Assembly (NCBI GenBank): GCA_018287875.1
Contig: JAGVVL010000013.1
Location: 806,001 to 870,000, forward strand
Length of the DNA stretch: 64,000 nt
Direction: 5' to 3'
DNA from: Nigrospora sphaerica
Lineage: Eukaryota > Ascomycota > Sordariomycetes > Amphisphaeriales > Apiosporaceae
The notes below the pieces were generated by a model. That model searched no databases, was not told where the DNA came from, and saw nothing but the letters and a program-made list of their open reading frames with translations. Each line of letters opens with the position of its first letter. Within the stretch, counting starts at the first letter, position 1. A program made the position numbers and the translations under genes. Below are positions 21,601 through 34,898 of the stretch, one piece after another.

Positions 21601-24600
21601 CTAAGGTCCTCTTTGCTTTCACCGGTCAAGGGTCTCAGTACGTCGGCATGGGCAAGCAGCTGTACGACACCGTCCCCCGGTTCCGAGCCGAGCTGGAGCA
21701 TTTCGACCAGCTCGCCTGCTCCCAGGGGTTTCCGTCGTTTCTGCGCATCTGCACCTCGGCGGCCCCGAGCACGGATGCCCTGCCCGTCGTGACGCAGCTC
21801 GCGATTGTGTGTCTTGAGATGGCCTTGTCCAACCTTCTCCAGTCCTGGGGCGTACATCCGGGCGCCGTTGTCGGCCACAGCCTCGGTGAATACGCTGCTC
21901 TGTACGCCGCCGGCGTCTGCGCCGCCGCCGATGTCATCTTTCTCGTGGGAAAACGCGCGGAGCTGCTGCAGGAACGATGCCAGCAGGGAACCCACGCAAT
22001 GTTGGCCGTCAAGGAATCCCAAAAGGCCGTATCGCAGCTCCTGCGTGAGTCGAGCTGCGAGGTGGCTTGCGTCAATGGCCTCAACGACGTCGTCCTGAGC
22101 GGCGCGCTGCCGGACGTGCTCGCTGCCCAGAAGTCCTTGGTGGCATGCGGCAAAAAATGCACCCTTCTGGAGCTTCCCTTCGCGTTTCACTCCTCCCAGG
22201 TCGACCCCATACTGGAGGAGTTTGAGTGCCTCGCCAACAGTGTTCCGTTCCATTCGCCCCGGATCCCCATCTTGTCGCCGCTCTTGGGAACCCTCGTAAC
22301 AGACGCGGGAACCGTGACTGGAGCCTATCTCGCACGGCACTGTCGTGAGTCGGTAAAGATGGTGGAAGCCTTGCGCTACGCGGAACAGAAAGGGCTCGTG
22401 AACGAAAAGTCAATCGTCGTTGAGGTTGGGCCGAAGCCCCTGATCTGCTCCATGGTCAAGGCGTCATTGGGCAACAACTATCGTCCGCTTCCAACCTTGA
22501 AGGCCGAAGGCAGCTCATGGAAAGCCGTGCACGCCATCCTTTCCACCGCATACAATTCGGGAGCGGCAGTCGATTGGGTGGCCTACCAGTCTTCCTTCGA
22601 GTCCGCCAAGCGCGTGCTCGACCTACCAACCTACGGCTGGGACCTCCAAGAGTACTACATACCGTATCAGGGAGATTGGTGTCTCCACCGGCATGACACA
22701 AAGTGCGACTGTGCACGTCCTGGAACCGAAGTGGCCACCTCAGATTACCGAATTCCAGAGCCGGGCGAAAGACCGACGAATGCGGTGCATCAACCTCTTC
22801 CCAAGCCAGAGAAAGCCGAAGCCCCGTACCCAAAGATCCAGCTCACCACTACAATCCACAAGATCCACAAGGAGGAAACAGAGCCTCTGGGCGCGACAAT
22901 GACAGTGGAGACGGACATGTGCCGCCGAGACGTCATCGGCTTTGCAGGGGGTCATGTCGTCGACGGCGTCCCCTTGGTCACGCCGTCTCTCTACGCTGAC
23001 ATAGCGTTGCACATGGGAAAGTACTCGATGAACCGCATCCGCGCAGGCCACCCTTCGGCCATTGATGGCATCGTCGAGGTGTCGAACATGGTGGTGGAGA
23101 ATGCCCTGATCGCCCACGGACAACCGCCACAACTGCTGCACACAACGCTTACGATGAAATGGCCTCCCAAGGCCGCTGCTACCGCGAGGAGTGCCAAGCT
23201 GGCGTTTTCGTCATACACGGTAAGACATCAGCCCTATCTATGGGGTGCACGTCACTAACGCAGCCCAGACGGACGGAAAGCTGGAAACCCACCATGGCAC
23301 GTGCAATGTGCGATTCACTACCGACTCGCAGCGAAAGACGCTGGAACTCAAGGTGGATACGTACAACAGCCGCATCAGGGCCCTACGCGAAGGCCTCGTG
23401 CGTGGGCTATACACACGGTACAGCAAAAAAAGCGGCTACAAGCTGATGAGCAACATGGCCCATTTCCATCCCGACTACAAGATACTGGACGACCTCGTGA
23501 TGGACGAGGAGAACAACGAAGCGACGTGCAAGCTCGACTTGACGAGAGCGCCCAGCAGTGAAGGGGTCTTTGCAGCACACCCAGCTCACCTGGACGGCAT
23601 CATGCAGTTGGCCGGGTTCACCATGAACGCGCAGGACGCCACAGACACGGACAAGGAAATGTACGTCAACCACGGCTGGGAGTCCTTCCAGCTATACAAG
23701 CCCCTGGAGCGCAACAGGATCTACGACGTCTACACCAAGATGGAGCGTGGCCCCCGGGACGACCTCCGCGTTGGCAACATCGTCGTTCTACACGGCAGCG
23801 AGCCGGTGGCGTTCTTCAAGGGACTTTCGGTAAGTCGGTGCGGGGATCTCGTGGCCGTGCGGCCCGCTGACGTGACGCTTTGCAGCTTCGCCGGGTCGCC
23901 CGCAAGGGCTTGCAGGCCGTTCTCAAATCGGGCCTCGACCGCGCCACCAGGCTGCGGGGAGGAAACCCGGCCCCGGTGGCGGCAAAGCCGAAACCGCCGG
24001 CAGCGCTTCTTGCTCAGACTCGGGGCAACCTTGGCAACGGGGCGGATGTGCGAAGCGAGAGAGGGCCTAATGGCCAGCCCCCATTGGCAACGACGTCGGG
24101 CCAGGTGGACGCGAAGAGCGGGTTCGCGAAAGTGCTAACCATCATCGCAGAAGAAAGCGACATCGCCGTGGAGGAGCTGACAGAGGACAGCGAGTTTGCC
24201 GACATGGGGATCGACTCGTTGAACTCCATGGTGATCGGAAGCCGGTTCAGGGAGGAACTGGGCCTCAACCTGCCGCCGGAATTCTCCCTGTTTGTGGACT
24301 GCGCCACCGTGAAGAGCCTCCGGCTGTTCTGGGGCGGTTTGACCGGGGCGGCGCCGCAAGACGACATCGGGAGCGGCAACGCCGTCGAGGAATCCGGCGC
24401 ACCCGACGCCCCCACGACAGACGGCCCCACCGCCGAAACGCGCGCTCAAGACAAGGTGGAAGCCCCCGACGGACGCGGCAACTTCTCCATGGCGCTCGAA
24501 ATCGTTGCCCAGGAGAGCGGGGTGGCGGCGGACCAGCTTCTCGACGCGACTACCGAGTTCGCGGAGATCGGGATCGACTCGCTGAACGCCATGGTCATCA

Positions 24601-25855
24601 GCAGCCGGTTCCGCGAGGAGCTCGGAGTCGGGGTGAAGGACGACTTCTTCTTCTTCGACGACGTCCCGACCGTGTCGGCCCTGATGGCGTATTTGGGCAC
24701 CTTGGAGCTGGGACGGACGACGGGAAAGGACGCGGATGCGCGCGGCCGCAGCAGCGTCGCCTCCCCCAGCCCGACGCTCTCCTCCGGCGCCGAGGACGAG
24801 GATGACGACGAAGGCGAGCCGGCCTCGGCCCCGTCCAGCCAAGCCAGCTCCACGAGCGACACGCCGCCGTCCCCGTCCGGGTCCGCCGCCGCCGCCGCCG
24901 GCGCGCGCAAGCCCTACTGCCGGCCGACGAGCTCGGTGGTGCTGCAGGGCCTGCCGCGGCTCGCGCAGCGCACCATGTTCCTCCTGCCCGACGGCGGGGG
25001 CTCGGCGTCGTCGTACCTGCCGATCCCGCGGCTGCGGGGGGACACGGCGCTCGTGGGGCTCAACTGCCCGTACGCGCGCGACCCGGAGCGCATGGACTGC
25101 ACGCACGCGGCGCTCGTGGAGAGCTTCTGCGCCGAGATCCGGCGCCGGCAGCCGCGCGGGCCGTACCACCTCGGCGGCTGGTCGTCGGGCGGCGCCTTCG
25201 CCTTCGTCGTGGCCGAGGCCCTCGTCCGCGCCGGTGACGAGGTTCACTCGCTCGTCGTCATCGACGCGCCCGTGCCCGCCGTCATGGAGAAGCTGCCCGA
25301 CGCCTTCTACGAGCACTGCAACCGCATCGGCCTGTTCGCCAACCAGCCCGGCGGCAGCGCCGACGGCGACACGCGGCCCCCATCGTACCTGATTCCCCAT
25401 TTCCAGGCCACCGTCGACGTAAGTCCCCTTTGAACCGTGTTTCCGATTGTGTGGCGTGGGTGGCTGACGGCTTTCCGGGGCCCCGCAGGTGATGCTGGAC
25501 TACAAGGTGGCGCCTTTGCAGACCAGCCGCATGCCCAAGGTCGGGCTGCTGTGGGCCGCCGACACGGTGCTGGAGGAGGGCAACGCCCCCAAGATAGCGG
25601 GCATGCATTTCATGGTCCAGAAGCGAACCGACTTTGGCCCCGATGGCTGGGACACGGTTATGCCGGGCGCCGAGTTTGACATTGTCAAGGCGACGGGGGC
25701 CAACCATTTCACTCTTCTGGTATGTTTGGACTCCGCCCCGTTGGTTCTTTATCCAAGCAGGGAAGGCGGCCGAAAAAACATGCTAACCAAACCGGCAGAG
25801 CAAGAAGCATGTCCATCTGGTCCGGGATTTGATAGATCGGGTGATGAGTGATTAA
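18697..25855 (+). CDS. pksA: Non-reducing polyketide synthase, norsolorinic acid synthase (PksA/StcA-like)
   Basis: Eight exons: 18697-18983, 19046-19340, 19409-20730, 20801-23219, 23269-23829, 23886-25418, 25489-25719, 25799-25855; the frame is kept throughout, giving 2234 aa. Intron 1 has a GC donor (GCAAGT); the others are GT-AG. Domains: SAT with GVCTG (Cys117); KS with DTACSSS (Cys544) and His679, His722; MAT with GHSLGE (Ser995); product template with His1353 and Asp1550; two ACPs with GIDSLNSM (Ser1739) and GIDSLNAM (Ser1860); thioesterase/Claisen cyclase with GWSSGG (Ser2061). The SAT start ([13 protein letters not shown]) and the whole KS closely resemble PksA-type enzymes, which load a hexanoyl starter from a dedicated fatty-acid synthase and make norsolorinic acid anthrone. 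The SAT makes starter-unit loading likely; the FAS itself is not in the window. All catalytic residues checked are present, so it appears functional. Confidence 0.95.
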
Positions 25856-26307
25856 AGGGGTGAAGAGGGCGCAACGATGCCGTCGTGTAGGAACAGCTGC
25901 GGGCAGATTGGCGAGGGAAGCAATTTTCCCGTTTAGTATTTGTGACGGTTTTCTCTTTTAGTAAAGTAATCAAGAACCAATCTTTGTACGACACTCGGTA
26001 ACGGTATTCCTGCTATACTTTTATTCTTTGGCAACGTGGTCCTTTATACGGATGTTAGCCTAGATAAGTCTATAGAAACGATAACTCTAATACATCAGTA
26101 CATATTATTTCTTTTCATTAATTTAAAGGGGAAAGAGCAGTTATATCAAGTAATATTAAATTATTTTTAATAAACATAGTAAAACTTGTTCTTATAACTT
26201 ACACTTCAAAGTTTGTTTAATATAGTTTTATAGTATAAATATTTAAAAAATTACATAAATATATTATAAATTAATATCCTTTTAAAGAAATTTATATTTT
26301 TTAAAAG
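25856..26307. other. PKS 3' flank and AT-rich sequence
   Basis: After the PKS stop the sequence quickly becomes very AT-rich, with runs of A and T. No gene seen. Confidence 0.5.
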
Positions 26308-26537
26308 TGTAATGATCCGAAGGAGTCACCGTGGCACCGTCAGGTATAGGGTAGCGAAGGGTCGTCTCAATTGCACTGCAAGACTGATTCTTACATAGTC
26401 CAAGTTCAGGTCGGGCGCCAGCGGTGCGCCCGCCCCTCGCTAATAGGTCGCCAGCGGGTCTGCGCCACAGGTCAGGTGACCAGCCTGCGGGTGGGGCCAC
26501 CTCCCTAGCGCCTCCTCCTCTACACTCCTCCCTTACA
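26308..26537 (+). mobile_element. Solo LTR, family 1
   Basis: 230 bp starting tgtaatgatccgaagg and ending cctcccttaca, with inverted TGTAA/TTACA ends. Flanks aaaag and aaagg are a target duplication with one mismatch. A second copy in opposite orientation is at 34899-35405. Confidence 0.7.
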
Positions 26538-26721
26538 AAAGGTTTTAAGAATTATATTATATATAATTATATATAATAACGTGGGTGTCGGGTGAGTGGT
26601 GCAGGCGGGTGAGTGGTGCACTTAAAGGGAATCTTCACGATAAATTAATCGATTACCTAACTATAACGCCTTAAATTAATTTAAACTAATCAGATTCTGG
26701 CTCTCTAGATGTTTCTGTATT

Positions 26722-26934
26722 TGTCACGGTTCAAGGAACGAAGAATCTGTTGATGACACAAGGGTTCTATTGAGATGCGAAAACTACAGGTGAAGAGGAA
26801 AAGAAGAGGAACAGGCTCATCGCAGTCACTGTTTGGCAGGAATATATCCAGCTAGCGGCGGTACGTACCGCCAGGCAGCGGTAAGTCGTCCATGCGTTCC
26901 CATGCCCTTGTACCCATGTACCCATGCCGTAACA
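26722..26934 (+). mobile_element. Possible solo LTR (TGTCACGG...CCGTAACA)
   Basis: 213 bp with TG...CA ends and imperfectly matching flanks (gtatt/ttatt). No internal region accompanies it. Weak. Confidence 0.35.
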
Positions 26935-28244
26935 TTATTCATTTCACATATTCGCGTATTATATCCGGCTGTTCCATAAATGCTATATCGCTGCCTGCGT
27001 AGTTCTGACCTCGTTACCCGACTGCTCTTTATGCGCGTTTCCTCTTTTAACTGCGTATCGACGTCCTTTTAATTTAAAAGATTTTGGGCCTCGCTAATCT
27101 TAAGTGTTCCTCCTTACTATAGACGGGTCTTTTTTACTCTCCGATGTTTTATAAGGCTAGAATTCGCCTCTTAAAAGGTCTTAACCTCCGCTTATAAAAG
27201 AGCGACCTTGTGTATTATTGCTATTGCACCCTTTATAAGCTAGTTAACTGCCGATAAAATCGGTATTGGATAGCTTCCTTAATAACAACGGACTCGATTT
27301 TTAACAAAATCAGTCTACGAAGTCGCCTCGGTTAAGTTATGCGGCGTTTAAGAGGCCTATAGGATGCTCGCAGCTAGAAGGCTTCCAGTAAGCAAAGATG
27401 TCGATAACTTTATATCTAGCTTTATAAGCACTTTATCCGGATTTAAAAGCACTAAACCGGCTTCCGAGAATCCAGCCCTGACGTTATTCAGTGTAAAAAC
27501 CTTTATAAATGCGGCTTAGAAAACGATTAAAAACTCGGCCTTAATAATATAGTTAACAAGTGACTTTATAAACTGTTGCAGGTATAGGACTTATCCTATA
27601 CCGTTCTCTATCACTACGGACTACGCTATGCACTTAACGAGAAGCTAGTCCTTTAACCGAGCCTATCCTAAAGCTCGGGCCAGCCTACCCTGGAGCACGG
27701 GCCAGCTTACCCGCAAGCATGGCCCGCTTTACCCACAAGCGTGGCGTTCGCCACGCGGAAGCTTCTGCAAGGTTCCACGAGTTTCCACGAGTTTCTACAT
27801 GGCTCTCTGAAGCTCCCACGAGCCCCCATAAGGCTCCACAAACCTCTATAAGGTTCCATATGCTTCTAAGCCACGTAATCACTTACGCAATCACTTACGC
27901 GTCCTCTTCCTTGTATTACTAAGAGGATAAGGGTTTAACGGGTATAAGTAAAGGCTGAATCTCCCCTCTCTGTGTATCTAGTCTGTCCTGAAGCAAGTAA
28001 GCAAGCATACAAAATACACTCTCGTTCCTCTTGAAGAGAAGTTCCTTATTCTTCTGAGTTTCTTTATAAGAAACGACCTCCAAGATCGAAAGAGCCCTTA
28101 TAAAGGGTTGCTTCCTCTTCCGATTGAACCACCACTTCTAACATATTATAAAGTCATGGCGTAAACCCTCACGTATTTAAGTCTAGTATATATTTAATAA
28201 GCGTCTTCTCTTTTAGTTCGGTCAATCGAGCTAACTTAAGGCGG
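26935..28244. other. TA-rich degenerate repeat sequence
   Basis: No intact gene. It is dense in TA dinucleotides, as expected of RIP-mutated repeats, and contains short internal near-repeats around 27690-27860 (variants of gttccacgagtttccacgag). The original element cannot be identified. Confidence 0.4.
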
Positions 28245-31200
28245 TGTTACGGACGACCCGAACCAACAAGCATCTTATGGAAGCGGGTAAGCGCCCATGC
28301 AGCCAAGACCTCGCCTACTACATCACCAAGTAAGGGAGACCAGCCTCGGACAAGAGACACCAGCCCCAAGGGCAAGCCACGCCAAGGCCAGGTCACGTGA
28401 TAGATCACTAGGCTTGGCACTGATCCACGGGATGGATCAGTGGGGCCACTGGTGAGCCTCCGGTACAGGATCAGTAACAATGTTAGTGAGCCAACACCAA
28501 GGGATCAGTTGGATCAGTGGTGATCCAAGGTGATCCAAGGTATCAGTGGGGGAATGAGTTGGTATATAAGTTAAAAGGATTTCCTACATAGACAGTCATT
28601 ACCTTAGTGATCAATCTAAGCATCTATCTCACCCATAGATGGGAGTAACCTCAACCTTCCTTCTTATTTATTCTTTTCTGGCATCCGCTGTTAGTGCCAG
28701 CCCGCTATTTACTGCCAAATCCTTAACAACCCTCCAACGGCGACTCAACGCCAACCCAGAGGCCAGATGGACTCTGGGACCATTATCGTGATGGCTTCAC
28801 CTCCTTGTGAGGACACCACCGATGAGGTGATGACGGGAAACGACTCTCCCGACCACCTTGAAGAAGCTTCCCCCACTTATACTCACAAGAGGAAGCGAAC
28901 GGGGTAGAATGAGGCCCCTGCGAACGGTCCACTGCGAAACCGAAGGAAGGTCGACGACACTCGAGAAACTTCGGCGACGGAAGAAGCCGCGACTATAGTG
29001 CAAGGACACTATCCGGCTTCGGACGTACTATCCCCGATTTTGAGTGATATAGATAAACGACACAACATCCGACGATCGGTGCTTGCCAAGATTGCTCACG
29101 CCTTAGATAGTATTATCGAAGAATACCGCGACGAAGATAAGGAACTAGCTGCGGAGATCACGAAAGGTTTTACAGCGTTTCTATAGGGGAAGACCGGGGA
29201 CACAATTTGCCCCCACCCGAAAGAACGCCTCCTGCCGGAGACCGGCCCGACCCGTGTGGAACCTCTCGGGGCCCCCACGCGCAGCTAGGCCGACGTCGCA
29301 CGAGCGGGACAGAAACCACCGCCTCAAGACGGTGCAAACAAGCGGATCCAGCAAGCGAATCAACAAGAGGATCTCCGAGTTCTCGTGAGGATCCCAGAGG
29401 CACACCGAAACTGGGCACATGCCCAATACAACTTCGCCCTACGACAGGCCGTGTGTAAGACCCTCGACCTATCTCTAGTCGACGTCCCCGATATCTACCA
29501 TACAGCTACGGGCGTCGCCGTCCGCCTAAGAAACAAAGAAACGAAGGAGATATTTCTCCGAAGGAAGGAAGAACTAGCACGAAGCCTCTAAGCTAACGCA
29601 GTCGAGGTCCCAGTTACGTGGGTTAACTATATGGTCCCCGGCTGCCCGACACGCCTTCTAAATATCTTCGGCGAGACATTCGAGACTAAAGCACTCTTAC
29701 AAGATAAAGTCATTACGTAAACCGGCGTCGAGCTAGTAAGCGTGCGCTGGTCGCGACAGGAACCGATACTGGGGACGAACAAGAGATTATATATTGTCTC
29801 GTTTTTACAGAAAGTCCGTCTGTTTCGGCTCTTCGCAGCGAGCAGGCCCGCCCGTCTAATCGAGAAGCGCACACCTCCTAGTCGACACAACCCGGGATAC
29901 CAAGGATACCACCCGAGCCAAGTCTGCACACAAACTGATAAATGCGAGAACTGCAGCGCCCGGCTCCCGGCAGGACATAACCACCCACAGCCGTGCCAGG
30001 AACGCCCACGATATACGAACTGCTACAGGCCAGCTCCAGCGAACCACGAGAACTGTCCGGCGAAGCCAGTGGTGAAGAAGGGCAAGTTAGTACGCCCTAC
30101 ACGAAATGAGCTCGCCAAGATCCGCTAGACGGGCAGCCTTCTCTACAAGACAGCCCAACCCTAAGGAACAAGCTAAGGAGACAACACACAAGAGGAATCT
30201 AGCCTAAGATTAGACACGCCTAATGTCGACAGGAACACCGTCGATATAGCTATGGAGGACCCGACTCACACACCCCCGGAAGCCCTAGGAAGACGACCTC
30301 AGTTCACCCAAGAGAACAAGACGAAGCGCAGCCAACGGAACATCCCACATATCAACTACCGCGTGCTCGACAGCATAGCTAGTATAGACTATAAATAGGG
30401 CAAGCAATTGGACGCACTCGATATACACCAGGTTAGGACAACAAGTCCTATAGGTGGCGCAGGCCAACGTGGGTAAATCGTCACCAGCCCACACGGCCTT
30501 ACTACAGCAATGCTAGGAGGACCACATAGACGTGATTCTCGTGTAGGAGCCATCCGTTATAAACGACGGCAGGAACAGATTCAACTCGCACCCAGGCTAT
30601 AGTGCTTACGTCCCAGTCGACCACTGGGACAGCACTTCCACCCAGCCCTGGGTCATGACTTATGTCCGGAAAGACAGCAGGCTGAAGACAAAGTTAAAGA
30701 GGCTATGGAAGACTAGAGATCTCCTATAGCTCGAGATCGACCACTTCACCTTTATTAACGTATACAGACCCCCAAACAAGCCACTAAGCTAGGTAACACG
30801 ACTCCTCTTAGCCTTATAACCACCACCTAATTGTGTGGTCGCGGGGGACTTTAACGTATAGTACAACGCCTGGGACCCAGATATCCGACAAACCCAGAAC
30901 GCGGGGCTCGAGATCCACGACTGGGCCGTCGCGAATGGACTCAGCTATATAGGAGAGATAGGAGTCCCGATAAACGTGGCGGGGCATACTATCGATCTAA
31001 CATTCTCGAACATCCCTTTCGCTATAACGGTGGTAGACTCCAAACTCCAAACAGGGGCAGACCACGAAACGATCCGACTCTCCATTCTAAGGAACGGTCG
31101 CATATTTAGGATGCAGTATCGATACTCTATACCGGAAAATAAGCTGAAAACCTTCGCCGGCATTATCGAACTAGGTCTGCAAAGCTACACGCCACTCCCT

Positions 31201-34200
31201 CCGACACCTACGACAGACCAGCTGGACCTGCAGGCGACGGAGATCCTGAGCCTTTTACGAAAAGCGCTAGAAACAGTCGGGAAACAACCTATTAAAAACG
31301 GCCGTGATGCACCATAGTGGACCGACACCTATCGGGAGGCCCGGGACGCATTCCAGCGAGCAAGAAGACATTGCCAAGGGGATTGGAGACACCTTAAAGA
31401 GCGAAAACATTTCCTCGCGGTAGTGAGACAAGAGAAGCGGAGATACTGGCGGCAGCGAATCGACTCGATCCAGTCAGACGAAGACCTATATAAGGTGGTT
31501 CAATAGTATAAGCTACAGCCGGCCATTCCATCGCCCCCGCTTGTTATTGGGGACAAGACGATTGAAGACACGGAAGAGAAGGCACATGCCCTCCGTAAGG
31601 CCCTCCTAGAGCGGTTCACGGACGCCGAAGACCTCGAGGGCGACCCTCTTAAGATCCCGACAATACCGCGGCGTGCCCTTCCCTAGGACACCTATATCTC
31701 TAGAGAGGAGCTAACAGCCGCCACAATTGCGGTGAAAAGCACCTCACTAGGAGTCGATAGCATCTCGGTAAGGCTACTTAAAGCGTGCTGGTATGCCGTC
31801 TAAGAGCCGATACGATCCCTCTTCCAGGCCTGCTTACGGATTAGCCACTACCCACGCCCATTCCGAACAGCCGAGGTCGTGATATTACGGAAACCGAATA
31901 AAAAAGACCTCTTAAACCCTCGCTCCTAGCGACCAATCGCCCTCCTCTCCTGTCTTAGGAAAGGCCTCGAAAGGCTCGTCGCGAGGCGGATCGCTAACAT
32001 AGCACTCCTATATAAGGTAGTCAGCCTATAATAAGCGGGCGCCTTACCGACACAAGCAGCTTCGGACCTCCTTACTTACTTAACACACGAGATTGAACAC
32101 TCCTTAGAGACTAGGCGTACAGCCTCGATTCTCACCTTGGATATAAAAGGCGCATTCGACGTAACGCTTAAGAAGCGGCTTATGCTCTATATAAGACAAT
32201 AGGGCTGGGTTACACCGCTAGTGAAGTTCGTGGGCTCCTTTATAAAAGAAAGACAAGTGCGGATTCGACTCGAGGATGTCACAACAGTACCACAGACGAT
32301 CCAATGCGGTCTGCCATAAGGTTCCCCCGCCTCCCCCATCCTCTTCCTCCTATATATCGCAGACATCCTGCTCGAGGACATAAGACACCAATTCGGATAC
32401 GCGGATAATATATGCTTGTACCGAGAAAGCAAGTCCCTCTAGGAGAACGCACGATAGCTATCGAACGACCTAAACGACGTCCTAAACTGGGGCCGAGAAA
32501 ATAAGGTCACGATCGACCCGGAGAAGAGCGATCTGCTCCACTTTATATGCGGAAAGAACCCGGAGGGACTTCCGAGCGTCTCAGTAAGAGACCACGGCCT
32601 CACGGTGCACGCCTCAGAGAAGCCCGTACGATGGCTCGGCGTCTGGTTCGACCCGAAGCTTCGGTTCACGGAGCACGTGAAGAGGAAAGCAGCATAAGCG
32701 CGGAACGTCGTACGACACCTCCGGAGCCTAGCCAACACCCAGCGAGGCCCTCCGCTAAGAGCCCTCCAGAAAGCTATCTTTACCTGCGTTCTTCCCATTC
32801 TCACCTACGGGGCCGAGGCATGGTACGGGGGGCGCACGAAGACCCGAAAGATCGTTAGCAAAGAACGCAGTACGGAAGTGGCAACCCAGTAAGAAGCGCA
32901 CATAGATAAGATAGACCGGGTCTTAAAAGAAGCGATACAGGCTATTCTACCTGTATAGAGGACAACGCCGACAGCCACGCTATACAGGGACGCAGGGGTC
33001 CCAACGGCACGAATCGCACTAAAAGCGGCGTTCTATCACTTCGGACAGCGGCTCCAGTCGGTAGACAAGGACCACATACTAACAGCGCGAACAGCACTAC
33101 GGCCCTACCCACCAGGCTGCTACTACAGCTCTCTACAGCCAGCACAGACTAGACTCCAGAGAGCAGCCAGACTCCTGCCTAGTTGTCCGCGGCCACAGTA
33201 CCTCCTAAGGAGATACACACCAGTGCAGGAGCCGCCGAAAGACAAAAAGACAGCGGCGAAGGACTTTGCAACGTGGTAGTCGAAGCTTCTCGATACCCAC
33301 CTCATAGTCTTCTCGGACGGGTCGAAAGGACCTAACGGGGCTGTCAGCTGGGGCTTTGCTATCTATAGAAACGGACGGAAACTGTACCAAGATAAAGGAC
33401 GACTGGGCCTTGCTGACGTCTTTAACGGAGAAGCCGTCGGAGCGTGGCAAGGTCTACGTCGAGCTTATCGGGTGGACCCAGGCGCGACAATCCACGTCTG
33501 CTTAGATAATACGTCGGTCATTCGGGGCCTCACAGGAAACGCGCCGAAAAGCTCACAAGAGGCCTTCCTCGCCTTCTAAGAGCTAGCAACGATTGCCGAC
33601 GTCCATGTTCGATAAGTGCCAGGCCACAAAGGGATCCAAGGTAACGAGGAGGCCGACAGGCTTGCGAAGGAAGGAGCAGCGCTGCCCACAAGCGCCCCTT
33701 CCCAGGCTACCTACGCGGGCGTAAAGAGACTCCGAAAGACGATCGTTAAGGACTAGTTCGCAAAGTGGTAGGAGGAAGCCTCCTAAGGCTGCAAACGCTA
33801 CCGAAAACTTAGATTTACTATAGCAACTCTCAAGACACTAAAGGAGCTAGATCTCCCTAAACGAACACTCCATAACTTTCTTGCACTCCGGTTAAGGCAC
33901 GGAGACTTCGACTGGTACCATAAGAAGTTACAATATAGGCGGTACAATCGATACGCGTGCCAATTGCTACGAACACCAGAGCACCTAATCTACTGCCGTA
34001 AAACACGAAAGCACCGGGCCCGATGGCCAAAGTTCGACCCCAAACCGGAAACCTTATAAGTATACTGGCAAAGGCTGATACACAGCCCAGAGCAGTTTCA
34101 ACTCTTTACTTCCTTAACAAAGTACTACAAGGACATATGCCCACTATCGACAGGCAGTAGAGGTCACTCTACGTAAGGCAATAGCCACCCAGACAGAACC

Positions 34201-34545
34201 AGCGCTGGGAACAAACTCGCACGGAGGAGTGATGGAGACGGCTAGACTAAAAGATTGCCATTAGGCTCGATATGCGGGATATCTAGATATGTAGATAGAC
34301 TCTCGCACGCCAGATGCCCCCTGGGAGGCGGGACATTGTCCCAACACGGCGATAAATACAAAGAAGAAGAAGAAGATGGGAGTAACCTCCTAACGACCTA
34401 TTGTGAAGTTCAGACCAGTTACCCAGTCAAGCACCCTCAGTCATTCAGTTATCCAGCAACCAGTGTTTAAGCTAGACAGACGCTCTCTGTCCCTGATTGT
34501 ACAAACCCTACGTCACGCAGTACTTAGGTATAGCGCTTCGTTACA
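28245..34545 (+). mobile_element. Solo LTR, family 2, split by a LINE insertion
   Basis: The LTR starts tgttacggacgacccg and ends cttcgttaca, flanked by the 5-bp duplication ggcgg (28240-28244 and 34546-34550). It is interrupted at 28652/34374 by the LINE; without it the LTR would be about 564 bp. Its 3' half resembles the solo LTR at 35523-35993. Confidence 0.75.
28653..34373 (+). mobile_element. Non-LTR retrotransposon (LINE with RNase H), RIP-degraded
   Basis: 5.7 kb inserted in the LTR with a perfect 16-bp target duplication (agatgggagtaacctc at 28637-28652 and 34374-34389) and a (GAA)n tail. On the plus strand, through many stops, the order is: gag-like ORF with zinc knuckles (CENCSARLPAGHNHP... 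near 29940-30060), an endonuclease/exonuclease/phosphatase domain (VVAGDFNV, DLTFSN; 30840-31000), reverse transcriptase (QGSPASPILFLLYIAD, FGYADN in place of YADD; 32160-32410), and RNase H (FSDGSKGPNG, VPGHKGIQGNEEADRLA; 33310-33680). Clade looks like Tad/I but differs from the LINE family further right, which lacks a visible RNase H. Confidence 0.85.
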
Positions 34546-34898
34546 GGCGGGTATCTTACTTAGCGTGTGTGCCGGCTATTCTTCGACGTTGGATAATTTC
34601 CAGGACGTTATAGATTATTATAGCGGCTCGGCGAGTTAAATAAGGGTCTTTCTGAAGTGCTTGAATAGCAAGAACTATCTGACCCTCTTTAGATACGTTC
34701 TCCATGTTTATTTGTGGAGATGTAGTGTCTCAAAGTTGAAGTAAAGAATTTCAGCTGGAAGTGCGCCACTCACCTGCCTGCGGCACTTACCCGACACCCA
34801 CGTTATAGTAAATGCTTATAGTATAAAACTTAGATATAGTAATTATAAATATAATAATTATAATTAAATATTAATTGAAAAAGATATAAAGTATTAAT

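Noticed and set aside
21027..22340. 437-codon minus-strand frame within the PKS KS-MAT region
   Set aside because: No motifs; it mirrors GC-rich codons of the PKS.
24135..25400. 421-codon minus-strand frame opposite the ACP-TE region
   Set aside because: Arg/Gly/Val-rich antisense shadow of the thioesterase region.
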